From: Cordilura impudica
Taxonomy: Eukaryota; Arthropoda; Insecta; Diptera; Scathophagidae
NCBI GenBank assembly: GCA_963682025.1
Contig: OY821519.1
Location: 103,054,480-103,118,479 of the forward strand
Direction: 5' to 3'
Length of the DNA stretch: 64,000 nucleotides
Part shown: positions 1-11,202 of the stretch, in pieces
Numbering within the stretch: the first letter of the stretch is position 1
How the letters are laid out: every line of letters begins with the position of its first letter
The notes under the pieces: generated by a model
What the model saw: only the letters and a program-made list of their open reading frames with translations
Told to the model about the DNA's origin: nothing
Databases searched by the model: none
Translations under genes and position numbers: made by a program

Positions 1-123
1 CCACTCAAATTTGGTTTATGCTTATTTTCTATATCGAAGTAATTGGACCGGAAGATAGGGTCTCTAAACCATGGTATAGGGTATCATATAGTCGGTCTAG
101 ACCGACTATAATTTTCTTACTTG
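1..123 (-). mobile_element. A-element copy 1 (head end only)
   Basis: This is the head part of an A-element in reverse orientation, cut by the window edge. It shows the conserved run ending in the 20-bp palindrome TAGTCGGTCTAGACCGACTA and the terminal CTTACTTG, which is the reverse complement of the head CAAGTAAG. The ATACCCTATACCA subterminal repeat is present in slightly altered form. Confidence 0.85.
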
Positions 124-432
124 TTTTTATTGTTTTTTGGTAAAGGGTTACATACGTTTTTATTACTTCAAATAATTTTAATATCTTTTCAAAGAAGGTA
201 TAATTATAAATTAATGGTGTATGAAATATTTACCTAATGAGTTTCAACTGATCATAAAATTGCCCGAAACTCTGATGCTGATTTTATACAAAAAAAAAAA
301 AACAGGTAAAAAGCCAATGCCTAAGATATTTTCATTATTAAATAACAAATATAACTAAATTTTTTTTAATGAGTATTTTTTTATTTGTTTTATAATAGGC
401 TTAAAATTACATAACAATTGCCTGCTTTTTTA
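124..432. other. AT-rich spacer left of Transib
   Basis: No gene is visible. The segment lies between an A-element head and the C-terminal end of the Transib pseudogene. If Transib were intact, its left terminal inverted repeat (CACAGTGG-like) should lie here, but I could not find one, so that end is probably deleted or diverged. Confidence 0.5.
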
Positions 433-2319
433 CTAGTTATTTTCTACAAAACAATCAGAAATATCAAAAGATAAAAGATGTTTTATATCCATAGCTTCGG
501 AATCATCATTTTCTATTTCAAGACTTATTTTTGGTAACCATTTTGTTCTTATGGAGTATATTACTGGACCTGATGATATCAATAAATATTCCATTAAATC
601 GGAATTTTGGGCTTCTTTGCTACATTTTCTATTAAAAAGTCTAAAGTGTTTGACATCTCTGTTTGTAGCTTCTTGTGCTTCTTCAGTCAGTTCTCCCAAG
701 GGCAGGATGCTATTTTGTATTATTTCTTTCCCATGAGCTAATACTTTGTGTACAGTTGGTTCATTGGCCTCCAATGATATAAGTTCATTATTAATTCCTT
801 AGTTCCACTAGCATATATTTTCAATTTCTCCGCATTAATTTGTTGTTTACTATTAATGACCGCTAATATTACTTTAAACCGTGCGATTAAAGCCGTGTCA
901 ATGCCAGTAATCAAAGAAGTAGTTTCGGGATCTTCAAAGAAACGTCTTGCTGTATTACCATCATTTGAACTTCCATAGCCACAAAGAGGCTTATCGACAA
1001 TTAGACCAAGTTGCATTTTAAATTCATCCTGAATTCTTTTCTTCTCAGTTTTTCGTATGGCGTGTAGATCAGTATTATTTTTAACTGGTATATTTTCTTG
1101 TCCTGGAATTTGCCGGTATTTTAGATCATATGCGAGATGCAAGCAATATTCCATAAATCGTATTCTTGCATGGAGTGGTTATATTCCAAATTTTAAAGCA
1201 TTTTCATTAATAGGAATTTCATCACAACTGTTATGAAATTCTGAACTTTTCTTTCCACATATATTACATTTCCAAGTAGATGTTATATCTGTAACGGCAT
1301 TGGCTACTTTCCCATCAATCATTGTAAAAAATGGTTGAAATAACACTTTAATGATACTTCCAGATATTTCCACAAAAACTGGTGACAATCTCGAAATTTC
1401 CTGATTTATTGAATTCACTAAGCTTTGTGTTGTAATTTTGTCTTCCTTTGTGTACTCAAATCGGATTGGCCGACATAGAAACTTATATCCGGGTGTTAAA
1501 TTACTCCATATGTCCTGATATTCTCTCTCACTAGAAGAAGAACTTGGCTCATTATATAGCCTCATTTTTAGTGGTACTAATAATGTCATAAAAATTGTTG
1601 AAAAATCTATTTCGGAATTGCTTCCACTTGGTTGTCTATACTCAGAAAATCCAGATGTTCCATCGCATCCCCATTTACATATTAACGTAACTTCTGAATT
1701 GTTGCATATTTCTATTTCTTCTTTGCTAAATGTGGATATTATTCTAGATGCAGTGTTTTCAAGCAGTTCCGCTAATCCAACATTTGCACTTTCAGTATTG
1801 GATTTCACATTAGATGGTAGAATTTTATTTTTTGTTTCCTTTATGGCTCTGCTGGTAGGAAAAATATCAAATCCTTTTTCTTTGAGAGCTTTTCTCAAAA
1901 TACCATATTTATTTCTGGTCAATCCCAAATTTAAAATAAGAGCTAACACATCCTCTGCTGTAAACGATGTTGACGATTTTGGCGTTGAAATACTTTGCAC
2001 CATACGCTTCAACCGCTTAAGAGATGCAGTTGGTAACACATCCACAATTTTAGCTGCTTCCTTTGGTTGCGTGCGTGTCAAGGCTGATTTAAAAGAATCC
2101 TTAATTTCATTAGGCGAATGGTTACTAATGATTTCTTCTTGTTTTTTTCTTTTTTGTCCTTGATTGAACATTTTCGTAGTCCTTTATAGGTCGACCAAAT
2201 GCCTTTCTCTCAATTTGTACTGTGAGGCCCGTTTTCAACCATTCTTCGTTTTTAGTCATAAACTTTGATTTTGATAAACCCGATTGGCTAAATCTTCTTT
2301 CGTATGCAACCTTTACCAA
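433..2319 (-). pseudogene. Transib (RAG1-like) transposase pseudogene
   Basis: Degenerate DDE transposase of the Transib superfamily, the family from which the vertebrate RAG1 recombinase core derives. On the minus strand the pieces run in order. 2319-2125 is the N-terminus, starting MVKVAYERRF. 2171-1182 holds the first catalytic Asp in KWGCDG (about residue 170 of that piece) and a zinc-binding CNICGKK. 1178-741 contains NDGNTARRFF. 774-433 contains PTVHKVLAHG and the EEAQEATNRD segment that aligns with the RAG1 catalytic Glu region. The pieces sum to about 640 residues, near the roughly 700 usual for Transib. Breaks: a frameshift between 2171 and 2125; an in-frame TAA at 1179-1181 just before PLHARIRF, where TCA would read through; and a one-base deletion near 750-760 after YHWRPM. 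It cannot encode a continuous transposase. Confidence 0.88.
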
Positions 2320-3616
2320 AAAACAATAAAAAATATGTCATTCACTATGTAAATGACCATTTATATGAACAAATAGAGAAATAGCTAAATTTTTGACTGT
2401 GGAGTGTGGTTTGGGGTCATTATTCCAGCATGTTGCAACATATTTGATAGACATGTTATATATTGTTGAATAGATAAATATGTCTTCTTTAACAATATAT
2501 ATAACAATAAGTAAAATTCAAAAATTTTGGGAACACTTTACCAAAAAAACCAAAAAAAACGAAAAACCATAGTTTTTCTATATTTTTTTTCTGAAATTTG
2601 AATATAAATATCTCAAAAACTATTAACGTTATCAAAATGATTTTTTGAAGTGTTTTAGATAATTTAAATGCCGTTCTGAATCAATTAACAAAATATAAAA
2701 ATATCTAATCTTAATATATTTTTTATGTTAACAAAAAAAATTCGTATGAAAATTTGACTTTTTTCACCATTTAAGCCCTTCTGACCACGTTTATGTAACG
2801 GCGGTGAATTTTGTTACGGCAAATGAATAAAAATATCTGGAGCTTTAATACTGCGGTAAAATATTTGAATAAATCGAGCGGATATTTTTGTATTAACTTT
2901 TAAAACTTAGTTTTTTTTTTTTAATTGCCCAAATTCGTCCAATGCTGGACGTAGGGTGCATGTCCAAAAATATTAAAAATTTCGCTTACAACCATTCTTG
3001 AAGCATATTCTTTTAAAATATGTAAAAAAATATATACATGTTTTACCAAGGTTGTGAGAAAAAAGTGAAAGAGTGAAGGGTATTTTTTGGCAAAAATTTG
3101 CAATTTTTAGAACCTGATTCAAAAAGTCAATTTTAAGATTTTGTGCTCCCTAAACGGATTGAAATTGTTCAAAAAAATACTTCAACGTATTTTTTTAAAA
3201 TGTACTGGCTATCGCCACAAATTTTTCGATTTTTTTTATCTATTTTAATAAAAATGTTATTTGCGAAAAACCAAGAAAGAATTCGGTGAAAAGTTCAAAT
3301 GCTGATTTTTAAAATCAAATATTTTTTAAACCATAAGCGATAACTAGGTAGTACAAGCATGTTTTTTGTTAATAATTTAATGGTTATTGTAAAAATCACT
3401 TCATATTTGTAAAAGTTACAAGCTTTGAAAGATTTTTCCACCTCGAGGTGGTCGACTTTGGCACCCTGCAGCTCACCCTGTGTTACAACAGGGTATCTCA
3501 AAAAAAAATATTTTGAAAGCCTATAACCTTGACTACAGTCGCCTAGAATATACTATTCCAATCCAACCAATAGTTTAGAAGTTCCAGACTTATTACCACT
3601 TTTTTTTGGTTTCGAA
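2320..3616 (-). mobile_element. Probable non-coding part of Transib element
   Basis: No open frame of interest. The stretch joins the transposase start to the RSS-like terminus at 3617-3624 and is probably the 5' untranslated part of the Transib copy, possibly with later insertions. It holds homopolymer runs and a small hairpin near 3473-3493 (ACCCTGT, six-base loop, ACAGGGT). Assignment to Transib rests on position only. Confidence 0.4.
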
Positions 3617-3624
3617 CCACTGTG
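3617..3624 (-). repeat. Transib terminus with RSS-like heptamer
   Basis: Read on the minus strand this is CACAGTGG. Its first seven bases equal the V(D)J recombination-signal heptamer CACAGTG, the known hallmark of Transib termini. A-element sequence resumes immediately beyond it, as expected if it marks the outer edge of the insertion. The partner terminus was not found. Confidence 0.55.
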
Positions 3625-4331
3625 TATGAGTGGCATTTCTATTAATTTTTTTTGCCTTCGGGTATGAACAGGTTCGGAAAGTGGACCGATCTTATCCATA
3701 TTTGGTAAGGTCTCTTATTTTTTACAAAAACATATACAAACCAAATGCGAGGAAAATATTTGCAATATTCTTGCATTTTGATAGATTTAAGTGAAGATCG
3801 GGAACTAGCTTCAAATGGGTGCTACGATTAAGAATTGTCCTGTAGGGTTTATTTTTGGACTGCTGATAAGTGGATGTAATAAAAATTTATAGACCCAACT
3901 TGATGGAAATCTATTAGATAATTTGGATATTATGATATTATAAGTCGATCTCACAGGGATCATTTGTATGGGGACTAGCTCTGAACATAAACTGATTTTC
4001 ATTAATTTCGAAAGCGTTCCTCCTATGGCCGATGGAAGCATGAAATCAATTTTCCGCACAATAAATTAATATTTTATTTTTTGATTTTGTATAGTATGTA
4101 TAATTATATATGATGTTTAAATCAAGATACATTCATATTTGCGAACTGTACATGGTTTAAATGGACACACAAACGGACATCGCTAAATCGACTCAAAAGG
4201 CGATTCTATTCGATTCGACTCAAAAGGTCGATTTGTATAATAAAAGATGGGTGTAGGTAAAACATTTTTGGTAGTTCCAAACATCAGCACAAAGTCATTA
4301 TGCCATAACCACATAGAGGTATAGGACATAA
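3625..4331 (+). mobile_element. A-element copy 2 (head missing)
   Basis: Starts abruptly at the internal GAGTGGCATT segment right after the Transib terminus and runs to a diverged tail (CACATAGAGGTATAGGACATAA). About 110 bp of head are missing. It is followed within about 10 bp by the head of copy 3 in the same orientation. Confidence 0.85.
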
Positions 4332-4340
4332 ATATATAAA

Positions 4341-4560
4341 AAATAAGAAAATTATAGTCGGTCTAGACAGACTATACGATACCCTATATCATGCGTTTAG
4401 AGACCCTATCTCTTAGGCCCAACTAATTGGATATAGAAAATAAGCATAAACCAAATTTAAGTGGCATTTTTATTTATTTTTTGGCTGCAGGTATGAAAAT
4501 GTTCATATCGGTTCTATGTCTATATGGGGACTAGGTCCAAAAACGGACCGATCTTGACAA
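4341..4560 (+). mobile_element. A-element copy 3, left part
   Basis: Head and first about 220 bp of an A-element, with the palindrome carrying one mismatch (TAGTCGGTCTAGACAGACTA). The element is interrupted by a LINE insertion and resumes near 6847. Confidence 0.85.
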
Positions 4561-6846
4561 TATATATTATTATTATTATTTATTATTTATTTATTTATTT
4601 GCTTTCCTGTACAATAAGAACAAATCTTATAATTACAGTACAGGAATAATAATGCTAAGGCATGAGAATTGTTAGTTATAATTTGGCTTTACAAAATACA
4701 TACAATTTTAATACAGAAAATATTTAAGAAAAAATGGTAAACAATAACCAAGAAAATAATACAAGATTACAAAAAAGAAAAAAATAAAACAAGTTAATTT
4801 AATTAATTAATAAAATTTTTATGCAAAATATTCAAAAAGGAATTTTTTAAAATTTGAAGCGTTGCTGTTAAGTTGCTGAGATTGTGGAAGCATATTCCAA
4901 AGACGTATAGCGTTGACGTAGAAATGCCATTCAGATACCAAATAACGATGACGAGGTAGAATTAATTTCGGTTTGATCTGGCGAACCGGAGATTTTCATA
5001 CAGGTAAAGTGGTTTTGCGGTGAAAATTACTTTATGAAGAAACAAAAGAACTCTAATTTTCATCAGATTTTCAAATGATACGCCAAAAAGCTTATTCGTG
5101 AAGGAAGAAGTTTCGGCAGACCTTCTTAGTCTAAAAACATATCTAATTATGCTGTTATATAAAACATTAAGTTTGCCTTTACTAAATGAATCGCGGCTTG
5201 CAAAAAGTTCACACCCGTATAAAATACCGGTAATTAAATACGTTTTGGCTAGAAGTATTCTTGTATTTAAGGGAGTGAAAGATTGAGTGTGCCACTGAGT
5301 TCTGAGCTTCATGTAAGTTTGAACAACAGTCGTATTTATGTGGTTCGACCAAGTTAGTGTGTTATTAAAAGTTACTCCAAGATTTTTTGTTTTTGTAACA
5401 AAGTCAATTCTATCGCCGTTGATAACTATTTCATTCCCAAACTCTGGATTTGCATTTCGTTTCCGTATTAGCAGACATTTTAACTTGATAGGATTAATGC
5501 ATAAACCATTTGATGATGCCCATCTGTACAATTGACTAAGGTCATAGTTAATTTTGTCGATATTTTCATCTATTGACTCGATTGGGGTGTTCAGAGGTAG
5601 TTGTATATCGTCAGCGTACATGTGTACCTTACAATGAGAAAGATAATCTGGTAAATCATTGATATAGATTGAGAACAAAAGTGGCCCTAATACAGATCCT
5701 TGCTGTACACCTTTTATAAGTTGTAAAGGTTCAGATGAGTTGCTATTTACGTATAAGGATTGTGTGCGATTTGTGAGAAAGAGGAAATTAAAAGCGTTGA
5801 TGTTGAGGAAAAATTAAAGAAACGTCTTAATTTCATACAGAGAGTTTAATGATCAACTGTGTCAAATGCCTTGGAATGGTCTAGAAGTACAAGGAAGGTT
5901 ATTTTGCTGTTGTCTGTGTCTCGTCTAATGTTTTCGCAAACGTCAGTTAAAGCTGTCATGCAACTGTGGTTTGCTCGACAGCCGGGGACATTAAGTTGTG
6001 TTGAGTTATATATTCATTCATTTGAAAAAAAATTATCTTTTCAAAAACTTTTGACAAATAACATGGAATGGCTATTGGTCGTGGCTCAGAATTTGATTTT
6101 GGGATAGGTATTATTTTAGCATGTTTCCATATGGTAGGGAAACTGCTTGAAGTTATAATGCAGTTGAAGAAAAATGTTATATAAGGCAGTAAAAGTGGAA
6201 GAAGTATTTTAATAAATTTCGGATTTACATTATCATATCCTACAGAGTTTGACTTTACCAGGGAAAAGCATTTTATAATATCAAGTTGTTTAATGCATTT
6301 AAATTCAAAGGAATTTTCCTCGGCAATATTTTGAGTATTTCGTATATTATTGTAAAATTCACGATCAACTTCTACCGAAGGTAGATTCGTAAATTTTAAG
6401 TTCAATTCGTCAGCGTCTATCGAACAGCTATTATTATTGCATCTTCCAATGCCAATATCTCTAATTGTCTTCCACGTTTGTTTGGAGTCAATGGCAGAAT
6501 TAAATTTCATAGAAAAGAAATTGCACTTAGCAGTTTTGATTTTTCGATTAATATCTCTCCTAGCCGTATGATTTCGTTTTGCAGTTCAGGTGTTTTAAAC
6601 CTCTTCCATCTGGAGTACGCAATATCCCTTCGACAGATCAAGTCTTTTATAGTAGTAGTAAACCAAGGTTTAATATTGACTGTTTTGAATTTTGTTTTCA
6701 GAGGTACCGCTTCGTCGAAAAGTAGTAATAAATTGTTCTGTAGAAAGGTTAATTGATCATCAACAGATGTCATACAGTAAATATCGCAGTCAATTTGGTA
6801 AAAGTTTGAGTAAAGTAATGCGTAGTTTAGGTTTTTGAAGTCACGG
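4561..6846 (-). mobile_element. LINE (non-LTR retrotransposon), 5'-truncated, inserted in A-element
   Basis: Minus-strand LINE. Its 3' end is the TTATT-type repeat at 4562-4600, equivalent to an AATA-rich tail. Its 5' end is truncated near 6846, where A-element sequence resumes in register. The coding remnants carry reverse transcriptase. The same family occurs in plus orientation at 50704-52860. Target-site duplications are not clear. The clade is uncertain; the protein looks Jockey/CR1-group-like. Confidence 0.85.
4962..6840 (-). pseudogene. Reverse transcriptase pseudogene of the LINE
   Basis: The reading frame is broken into pieces. 6840-6507 is the linker upstream of RT (KPWFTTTIKDLICRRD, AYSRWKRFK). 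6510-5956 holds the fingers and palm start (VKSNSVGYDNVNPKFIK, WKHAKIIPIPKSNS, RPIAI). About 5890-5800 has LLDHSKAFDTVDH followed by a TAA stop. 5710-4962 has QQGSVLGPLLFSIYINDLP, then the catalytic MYADD box, then the thumb and C-terminal region (NLGVTFNNTLTW, LLAKTYLI, YGCELF). The endonuclease domain is missing through 5' truncation. Frameshifts and stops make it non-functional. Confidence 0.88.
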
Positions 6847-7380
6847 TATGGTTGGTAAAGTCTCTTGTATTTTGCGAAAATATATACAAACAAAATTTGA
6901 GATGAATCAGCGCAATATTTTTGTTTTTTGATAGATTTAAGTGAAGATCGGGAAGCAGCTTTATGTGGGGCCTATGACCAAGACTTGTCCCATAGGGGCC
7001 GTTTTTGGACTATTCATTAATGGATGTAAAAAACACATACAAACCCAATTTGACAATTTATGTCATTTGAATGGGGGCTAGGTCTGAACATAGACCGATT
7101 CTCACCAGTTTCAACACCGTTCATCCCATGGCCGATGGAAGCTTACATACTAAATTTTATCAAAATACATTCATATTTGCGACCTGCAGTTTGATTACAA
7201 AGTTTACATGGACACGCAGACGGACGGACGGACGGACAGACGGACACAGTTAAATTGATTCAAAAAGAGATTCTGATTCGATCGGTATAATAAAAGATGG
7301 GTCTAGGTCAAATATTTTTGTTTGTTACAAACAGCAGCACAAAATCATTATACCCAAACCACATAGTGGTATAGGGAATA
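6847..7380 (+). mobile_element. A-element copy 3, right part
   Basis: Continues copy 3 from the internal GGTAAAGTCTC segment through an expanded GACG microsatellite (7208-7245) to the tail GTGGTATAGGGAATA at 7380. The tail directly abuts the head of copy 4. Confidence 0.9.
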
Positions 7381-8126
7381 ACAAGTAGTCGGTCTAGATC
7401 GAATATATTATTTCCTATACCATGCATTTAAAGACCATATATCTTCGATCCAATTAAGTGGATATAGAAAATAAACATAAACCAAATTTGAATGGCATTA
7501 TTAATTTTTTTGGCTGCAGATATGAAAAAGTTCATATCGGGTGTAATATTTATATGGGGACTAGGTCGAAAAATGGACTGATTCTGACCATATGAGGTAA
7601 AGTCACATATATTTTGAAAAAATATATACAAATCAAATTTGAGAGAAATCTGTGCTATATTTTTGTTTTTTGATAGATTTAAGTTAAAATCGGGAAGCAG
7701 CTTTATATGGGGGCTATGACAAAGAATTGCCATATAGGGTTTAGTTTTGGACAATTTATAAATGTGAGTTATAAACACTCACAACTCCGATTAGACCGAG
7801 ATCTATATGATAATTTGGATCTTATGGCAATTTATGTCGATATCATAGGGGTCATTTGTATGGGGACTGGGTCTGAACATGCACCGATTTGCCCCAACTT
7901 CAACAGCGTTCATGCCGTTGCCAGTAGAAGCCTATGTGCTAAATTTTATTAAAATATACTCTTATTTGCGATCTGTAATTTGATTACAAAATTTACATGG
8001 ATACACAGACGGACGGACAGACGGAGAGGCGGACGGACGGACATCGCTAAATCGGCTCAGGAAGTGAGTTATAAACAGCAGCACAAAGTCATTATACCCA
8101 AACCACATGGTGGTATAGGGTATAAT
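7381..8126 (+). mobile_element. A-element copy 4, directly abutting copy 3
   Basis: Nearly full-length, with head ACAAGTAG and a decayed palindrome. The GACG run is at 8008-8042, and the tail GGTGGTATAGGGTATAA ends the copy. There is no spacer between the tail of copy 3 and this head, so the two stand in perfect head-to-tail tandem. Confidence 0.88.
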
Positions 8127-8334
8127 AACATGTGGATTCATGATATCTGACCTGATATATGAAAAGGGGGCTTACGTTGATTGGGGACAGTGGGTTGAAA
8201 ATTTAATGTCAGAGTATGACAATGCAACATGCGTTACACAATCTAAGATTGTAATTTTATTCAGATATCCATTACATGCAAATATTCATGTTTTTCTGTT
8301 TCTTCAAAATATACATGAAATATGCTTTTATCTA

Positions 8335-8562
8335 CACACAGAAAAAATATTTACCAACCGAATTGATCTAAAGTGGAACAACTGTATTTTCGATTGTATC
8401 AATAGAAATTTAATATCATCTGCAAATTTTCTATTATGGTAAAATATTTACCGTCAAGGCAATGGAATTATAATCATCGTGAACACGAAAATCTGTTATT
8501 AGTGTTATCGCAATTCGGTTGGTAGTAAATTCGGTAGCCACAATGAATCTGTTTTCTGTGTG
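8335..8562. mobile_element. 228-bp MITE with TA target duplication
   Basis: Terminal inverted repeat CACACAGAAAA at 8335-8345 and its complement TTTTCTGTGTG at 8552-8562. TA flanks the element on both sides (8333-8334 and 8563-8564). Inner inverted blocks ACCAACCGAATT (8354-8365) and AATTCGGTTGGT (8513-8524) support a folded structure. It has no coding capacity. The TA duplication suggests mobilisation by a Tc1/mariner-type transposase. Confidence 0.75.
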
Positions 8563-8758
8563 TAACGGTTTTATTAACAAAGTGGAATTCGATGGTAAAA
8601 ATACAATATTTTCAAATTGTAAACCTTGAAGATATTCCAGTAAAATACCATTACAATAACCCATTCCTTGCTATTGGTCATCCAGCAAAAGAGGAGATTG
8701 TTAAATTGTTTTTCTTTCGGTTTTTTATCGAAAAATAAACTATTAATCGTTTTTTGAA

Positions 8759-9336
8759 ACCGAATCACTCTCTGAGTCGATTTATCGATTTCCGTCTAAC
8801 CGTCCGTTCGTTTGCGTGTCCATGTAAACCTTTTAATCAACCTGCAGGTCGCAAATATGAATATATTTTTATGAAGTTTAGTATATGAGCTTCTATCGAC
8901 CATGGGAACATGAACATTGTTAAAGTTAGTGAAAAACGGTTCATATTCAGCCTAGTCTCCTTACAAATGACACCTATGTGATCGACTTAAACTGACATAA
9001 TATCTAAATTATCATTTATCAGTAGTGCAAAAATAGACTCTAGAGAAAATTTCTTACTCATTGCCCCCATATGAAGCTGATCCCCGATCTTCACTTAAAT
9101 CTAACAAAAAACAAAAATATTGGCAGATTTTTCTCAAATTTTGTTTGTATATATTTTGGCAAAAAAATTAGTGACCTTACCAAATATGGCCGGCATCCGA
9201 TATGAACTTTTTCATACTCAAAGGCAAAAAAAAAAAATAACAATGCCACTCAAATTTGGTTTATGCTTATTTTCTATAGCTAATTAGTTGGACCTAAACT
9301 CATGGTATACGATCTAGCAGGACAATAATTTTTTTA
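8759..9336 (-). mobile_element. A-element copy 5 (tail missing, decayed head)
   Basis: Reverse-orientation copy that begins within the segment next to the GACG microsatellite and ends in a decayed head where the palindrome has largely been lost (CATGGTATACGATCTAGCAG). Its internal segments CCATATGAAGCTGATCCCCG and CACTCAAATTTGGTTTATGC are typical. Confidence 0.82.
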
Positions 9337-9339
9337 CAA

Positions 9340-10240
9340 TACATAATTTTATTTATTTATTTATTTTTTCAATTCAGCTACAATATAGCAACAGCTGAGC
9401 AAAAAATTTATGTTTTTTACAAAAGTAATACAGACCATAAATTCAGTTACAAACACAATCTTCTTTTAATGATATCAACAGCAACGAATAAATCAATTAA
9501 GGTACTGCCCTTCGACACAAATTATTCGGAATGGATCGAAATTGATAAAACTTGATCTATGTAAATCAAGGTAAAGAGGTTCATAAGATCGAAGTTGTCT
9601 ATTAGGTACATTTATATACATTTTGCCAAGAAGGCATCCAGAATCAATTTTACCATGAACTAATTTGAGGAAGAATGTTATATTAAAAATTATTCATCTA
9701 CTTTTTAGAGTTGGAAGTTTTATTAGAAAGAACCAAATGACTGCGATACGGTGGGATTATTGATTTAGCGTTCTACCGAATATTTCGAAGATAAAATATC
9801 AATAATTATTTCTGAACTGACTCAATATTCAAGTATCGGCCTGACTAGGGAAGTGGATAGATTTCTTGTTACACAACAACGTTTTGTAAAACATAAACAA
9901 CCATTTTCCTTCTTAACAGTCATTATTACATGCAAACTTAAGCTTAGTGTTTTATCGAAGTGAACTCTCATGGATGAAATGGTCGTTCGAAAATTTCAAA
10001 TATCTAGAGAAGGTCATAGACTGATAATTTTTTAAGTTTAATTCCATTAAGTTGTTACTACACCATTTGTAGAAGTTATTTAGGTCAGACTGGAGATGTA
10101 TACTGTCTTCATTTTTTATGAGCGTTTAGTAGATTTTGGCATACGTAAAGATATTATTATATTGAACAGACGTGGGAATATCATTAATAAACAACAAAAG
10201 AGGAGAGGTTCAAGTTGATTCCAATCCATTTTTGGAAAGC
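9340..10240 (-). pseudogene. Highly decayed second LINE (reverse transcriptase C-terminal half)
   Basis: There is no long open frame, but minus-strand translation around 10230-10010 gives recognisable RT palm and thumb remnants with indels: PLLF, INDIPTSVQYNNIFTYAK (the decayed catalytic box region), then EDSIHLQSDLNNFYKWCSNN and LMELNLKK. The 9340-9370 ATTT-rich run is probably its 3' tail. The residues differ from the LINE at 4561-6846, so it is another family, perhaps Jockey- or CR1-like. It is older than its neighbours. Confidence 0.6.
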
Positions 10241-10289
10241 GGTCAAACCAATCGAACTGTACTGTACCGTCGCAACAATTTGATCGGAA

Positions 10290-11202
10290 CCCAGGAAAAA
10301 TAGCAGCTCATTGATTTTTGCATTACCAATAATGACCTACCCCTGCCCACTGCATTATTTCTAAAGTGAAAGTAAGGCATTACTAATAATTTGTTAGGCC
10401 GAGGCTACGCAATGAGCGGCAAAGCAGTGAGCGGCAGAGCGGCGAGTTTGAGCGGCAAGTGGCTTATTACTGGAGCGCCACTTCTGAGCGGTTAGTTATC
10501 ATTTATTATTTATTATTTATTATTATTTATTATTTATATTTTTTATATAAACAGTTTTTATAATAAAAGCAAAATATTTTCACTATATTATGATTTTTAA
10601 ATGTGTATGACTACATTTCCACCTTATTCATTTTTTTTGTCGATTGAAAAACAACACAAAAATGGTTGTCGTTAAGATAGCAACAATAGCTGACTTCAAC
10701 AATAGTGAATATCGTTTAAGAATTTTACTGAATACCAAAATCGATAATTTTGTTGTTTTCTTTTTTTAACGATTCAATTATCGTTATAAGAAGTTACTGA
10801 ATCGCGCTACAGATTGACAAAACAAAGAAAAACCATTTGCCATTTTTATTCTTTGCCGCTCAGAAAACAACTAAAACTTAGAACAAGTTCTATTCCTAAG
10901 CGGCGCCGCTCAAAAATACCGCTCACTTGCCGCTCATTTCGTGGCCACTTCAGTAGTATTTCATACGTTTTAATTTTTTGCCGCTCACCGCTCTTCCGCT
11001 CGCCTCGGCCTTATACAGCTACTTATATTTCATGCCAGCTCCTTGCATACTGCATTATTTTCACTTTGAAAATAATGAGTTCCTAGGCAACTAGCTACCT
11101 CCAATGACATCCTCGTGTTAAAATTATGGGCTTATCAGGCAAACTTCAACCAGTTACTTCTCCTTTTAAAACCCATTATTTGGTCATGTTTTTTTTCCTG
11201 GG
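10290..11202. mobile_element. Possible outer TIR element (CCCAGGAAAAA ends)
   Basis: CCCAGGAAAAA at 10290-10300 pairs with TTTTTCCTGGG at 11192-11202, an 11-bp inverted repeat enclosing the GAGCGG element. The inner flanks share CTGCATTATTT, followed by TCACTTTGAAA or its variant. I could not find a target-site duplication, so this may be coincidence or a decayed hAT-like MITE. Confidence 0.35.
10396..11011. mobile_element. GAGCGG-rich inverted-repeat transposon (MITE)
   Basis: Inverted termini AGGCCGAGGC (10396-10405) and GCCTCGGCCT (11002-11011). Both ends carry clustered copies of GAGCGGC or its complement GCCGCTC: at least four in the left 100 bp and seven or more in the right 170 bp. 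Repeated subterminal motifs of this kind are usual transposase-binding sites in hAT-like elements, but the superfamily is not proven here. The middle is AT-rich and non-coding. Its GC-rich ends stand out from the surrounding sequence. Confidence 0.7.

Noticed and set aside
1..123. 20-bp palindrome TAGTCGGTCTAGACCGACTA as an operator or recombination site
   Set aside because: It occurs only as the head structure of A-elements, so it is an element terminus rather than an independent regulatory site.
3473..3493. Small hairpin as a transcription terminator
   Set aside because: Intrinsic terminators are not a feature of this kind of genome, and no gene ends there.
7071..7253. Frame MGARSEHRPIL and similar frames in many A-elements (for example 20493-20720 and 52994-53209)
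   Set aside because: They recur because the A-element is repeated, but they are disrupted in most copies and have no conserved start or stop, so they are not a shared gene.
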